Positions 29,418 to 30,714 of a stretch of 30,714 bases of DNA are shown here, one piece after another. A model generated the notes under the pieces. That model made no database searches. It was given only the letters and a program-made list of their open reading frames with translations, and was not told the origin of the DNA. Position numbers and translations under genes: made by a program. The first letter of the stretch is position 1, and every line of letters begins with the position of its first letter. Origin of the DNA: Stramenopiles sp. TOSAG23-6 (taxonomy: Eukaryota; Sar); assembly GCA_900128565.1 (NCBI GenBank), contig LT635965.1, positions 1 to 30,714 of the forward strand. The letters are read 5' to 3'.

Positions 29418-30714
29418 ATGTCAAATTCTCCACCAGCGGACAAGCTAACATCTGTTGATTTAAGTAGGCCACATTACTCAATGGATAGTGCCATCCGTGA
29501 AAGAACACGAAGTAACTCTTTTACCGAGTCATTACGTCCTTCTCCACCTATTGCCTACAATTGGACATCTGTTGCTGTGCCAAGAACTGCATATAATGTG
29601 CGCTTGTACTGTATACCTCACGCGGGTGCGTTTGGCACGAATCCTTATTCTAATTGGGGGAAACTCCTTCCTGAAACAATTGAGCAAGTCACAATTTTAC
29701 CTGGTGGAAAAGCGCGACGTGACTCTATCTCTGATGGGCGACAAGACTATGAAAACGATGCCACGTCTATAGTTGCAGGAATCATTCAAATATTAGCAAT
29801 GTGTGATAGACCATTTTGTCTTTTTGGTCACTCTGCGGGAGCTACTTTGGCTTTACAAGTTGTGATATCGCTTCAGCGCCAAGGTGCAGTATTGCCTATT
29901 AAACTATTTTTATCAGGATGCTCTCCACCACAAAAATACATTCCATTGCGATCCGATTGGAAAGAAGAAAAAGTTTTATGCAAATTAATTCGTGAGTGGG
30001 GAGGAACACCAGAAGATGTTTTACAAGATATCGAACTCAAAAAATTGTTGTTGAATCGTCTTCGAGCCGATCTCGCTTGCGCGGAACAATCATCTAGACT
30101 CATAAAACATGCTCTCGCCAAAATGTCAATACAGTGTGATGTTACCATTATTGGTGGGAAAGATGATCGAACGGTACCAGTAGCAGAATTAATTCACTGG
30201 GAATCTCATATTGGTGATGAACAAACCTGCTGTACAATGAAAATAAAAATCTTTCCGGGTGGTCATTTCTATCTTGATGAAACATCTCAATTGTCAAATT
30301 CAATTTCTAATTTACATAAATGGTTAAATGACGAAATTAGATTTGCTTTACAAAATGAACTTGAACGTGCAAATTCACAAATTGAGCTATGGAATTCAAA
30401 TACTATGGAATATGTATGTTTTATTTTTTTTCAAATTAGATTTTTTTTTTCGTACGAAATTTTGTACCTAACGATTTTTGTTTTCAAATATTTTTCCAAA
30501 ATACATACACCATATACACCGAAATATGATAGGAAGAAGATGCGTGTTCCTGCTTGGTGTGATCGAATATTATGGAAAGAAAAGAATAACAATACTAATA
30601 ATAATAATAACAATAATAATACTATTCATAATAATAATTCAAAAGTTGAACTTTTACATTATGTATGTTTTATTTTTTTTCAAATTCGAATTTTTTTTTC
30701 GTACGAAATTTTGT
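29418..30714 (+). CDS. Type II thioesterase-like hydrolase joined to an inositol 5-phosphatase-type segment (3' end beyond window)
   Basis: Exon 1 is 29418-30413 (332 residues), exon 2 is 30507-30662, then another intron. Exon 1 is an alpha/beta-hydrolase of the type II thioesterase class that frees misprimed carriers in polyketide/nonribosomal synthesis: LYCIPHAGAFG, GHSAG with nucleophile Ser near residue 139, Asp near 249 (GGKDDRTVPV) and His near 283 (GGHFYL). Exon 2 reads TPYTPKYDRKKM then RVPAWCDRILW, the C-terminal signature of inositol polyphosphate 5-phosphatases, then an Asn run and KVELLHY. The 5-phosphatase N-terminal half is not seen. Reading is open from 29418 to the window end even through the introns. 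Confidence 0.75.
   Translation, partial: MSNSPPADKLTSVDLSRPHYSMDSAIRERTRSNSFTESLRPSPPIAYNWTSVAVPRTAYNVRLYCIPHAGAFGTNPYSNWGKLLPETIEQVTILPGGKARRDSISDGRQDYENDATSIVAGIIQILAMCDRPFCLFGHSAGATLALQVVISLQRQGAVLPIKLFLSGCSPPQKYIPLRSDWKEEKVLCKLIREWGGTPEDVLQDIELKKLLLNRLRADLACAEQSSRLIKHALAKMSIQCDVTIIGGKDDRTVPVAELIHWESHIGDEQTCCTMKIKIFPGGHFYLDETSQLSNSISNLHKWLNDEIRFALQNELERANSQIELWNSNTMEYVCFIFFQIRFFFSYEILYLTIFVFKYFSKIHTPYTPKYDRKKMRVPAWCDRILWKEKNNNTNNNNNNNNTIHNNNSKVELLHYVCFIFFQIRIFFSYEIL
30414..30506 (+). repeat. Introner-like intron in the thioesterase gene (93 bp)
   Basis: Begins GTATGTTTTATTTT, core TTCGTACGAAATTTTGTACC then TAACGA, ends TTTTTCCAAAATACAT before ACA-CCA. TAT precedes and ACAT ends it. Length is 31 codons with no in-frame stop. 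Removing up to the nearest in-frame AG would delete the KYD of the 5-phosphatase signature. Confidence 0.85.
30587..30642. repeat. AAT-rich microsatellite encoding an Asn run
   Basis: Interrupted AAT/AAC triplets encode a long Asn stretch directly after the 5-phosphatase signature. Confidence 0.9.
30663..30714 (+). repeat. Introner-like intron, 5' part, second in the thioesterase gene
   Basis: GTATGTTTTATTTT through TTCGTACGAAATTTTGT to the window end, after TTA-CAT-TAT. It is almost identical to the copy 250 bases upstream. Confidence 0.85.

Overview
The window is nuclear DNA of a compact, AT-rich unicellular eukaryote. It carries TERT, PRMT5, a TFIIIC-like subunit, a Ste20-group kinase, a J-domain protein and secreted EF-hand and saposin-like proteins. 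The standard code fits (TAA, TAG and TGA all end genes). Short TTAGGG-type telomere-like motifs are scattered through it. I cannot fix the lineage; a protist such as a stramenopile is only a guess. I see no rRNA, tRNA, CRISPR array or bacterial operon.

Layout: TERT 5' part (minus, runs off the left edge); TFIIIC-like protein (plus, 1240-4251); J-domain/UIM/CCCH protein (minus, 4382-7142, with a frame break); EF-hand secreted protein (minus, 7712-8431); coiled-coil protein (plus, 8781-10373); small ORF (plus, 10591-10896); amino-acid transporter 1 (minus, 10943-12559); PRMT5 (minus, 12920-15110); large secreted repeat protein (plus, 15223-18166); amino-acid transporter 2 (plus, 18401-19819); saposin-like secreted protein (minus, 20132-20770); second coiled-coil protein (plus, 21186-23770); degenerate AMP-binding protein (minus, 23937-25175); ZIP-like membrane protein (plus, 25462-26802); Ste20-like kinase (minus, 27025-29075); thioesterase joined to an inositol 5-phosphatase-type segment (plus, 29418 to the right edge). 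The genes look like unrelated housekeeping and surface genes, not one pathway.

The most striking feature is the introns. I find eight (two cut by the window edges), and all look like members of one dispersed sequence family. They start GTATGT or similar and share a core with a near-palindrome (GTACGAAATTTTGTAC), a CTAAC branch-point-like motif, and an end like CCAAAATAC plus two bases. They always lie in the sense orientation of their host gene. They resemble introner elements: transposon-like introns that spread through a genome. Unlike ordinary introns, the 3' boundary that keeps the protein correct is not AG. It falls after ...TAC-NN, where NN usually repeats the last two bases of the upstream exon. 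PRMT5 gives the sharpest test: removal at this boundary restores the exact nine-residue spacing of the two catalytic glutamates. No ordinary GT-AG intron is needed anywhere in the window. Degraded copies of the core lie between genes and perhaps inside two exons.

Other points of interest are the thioesterase/5-phosphatase join, a +1 frame break in the J-domain gene, an AMP-binding protein without its phosphate-binding loop, and many in-frame minisatellites.
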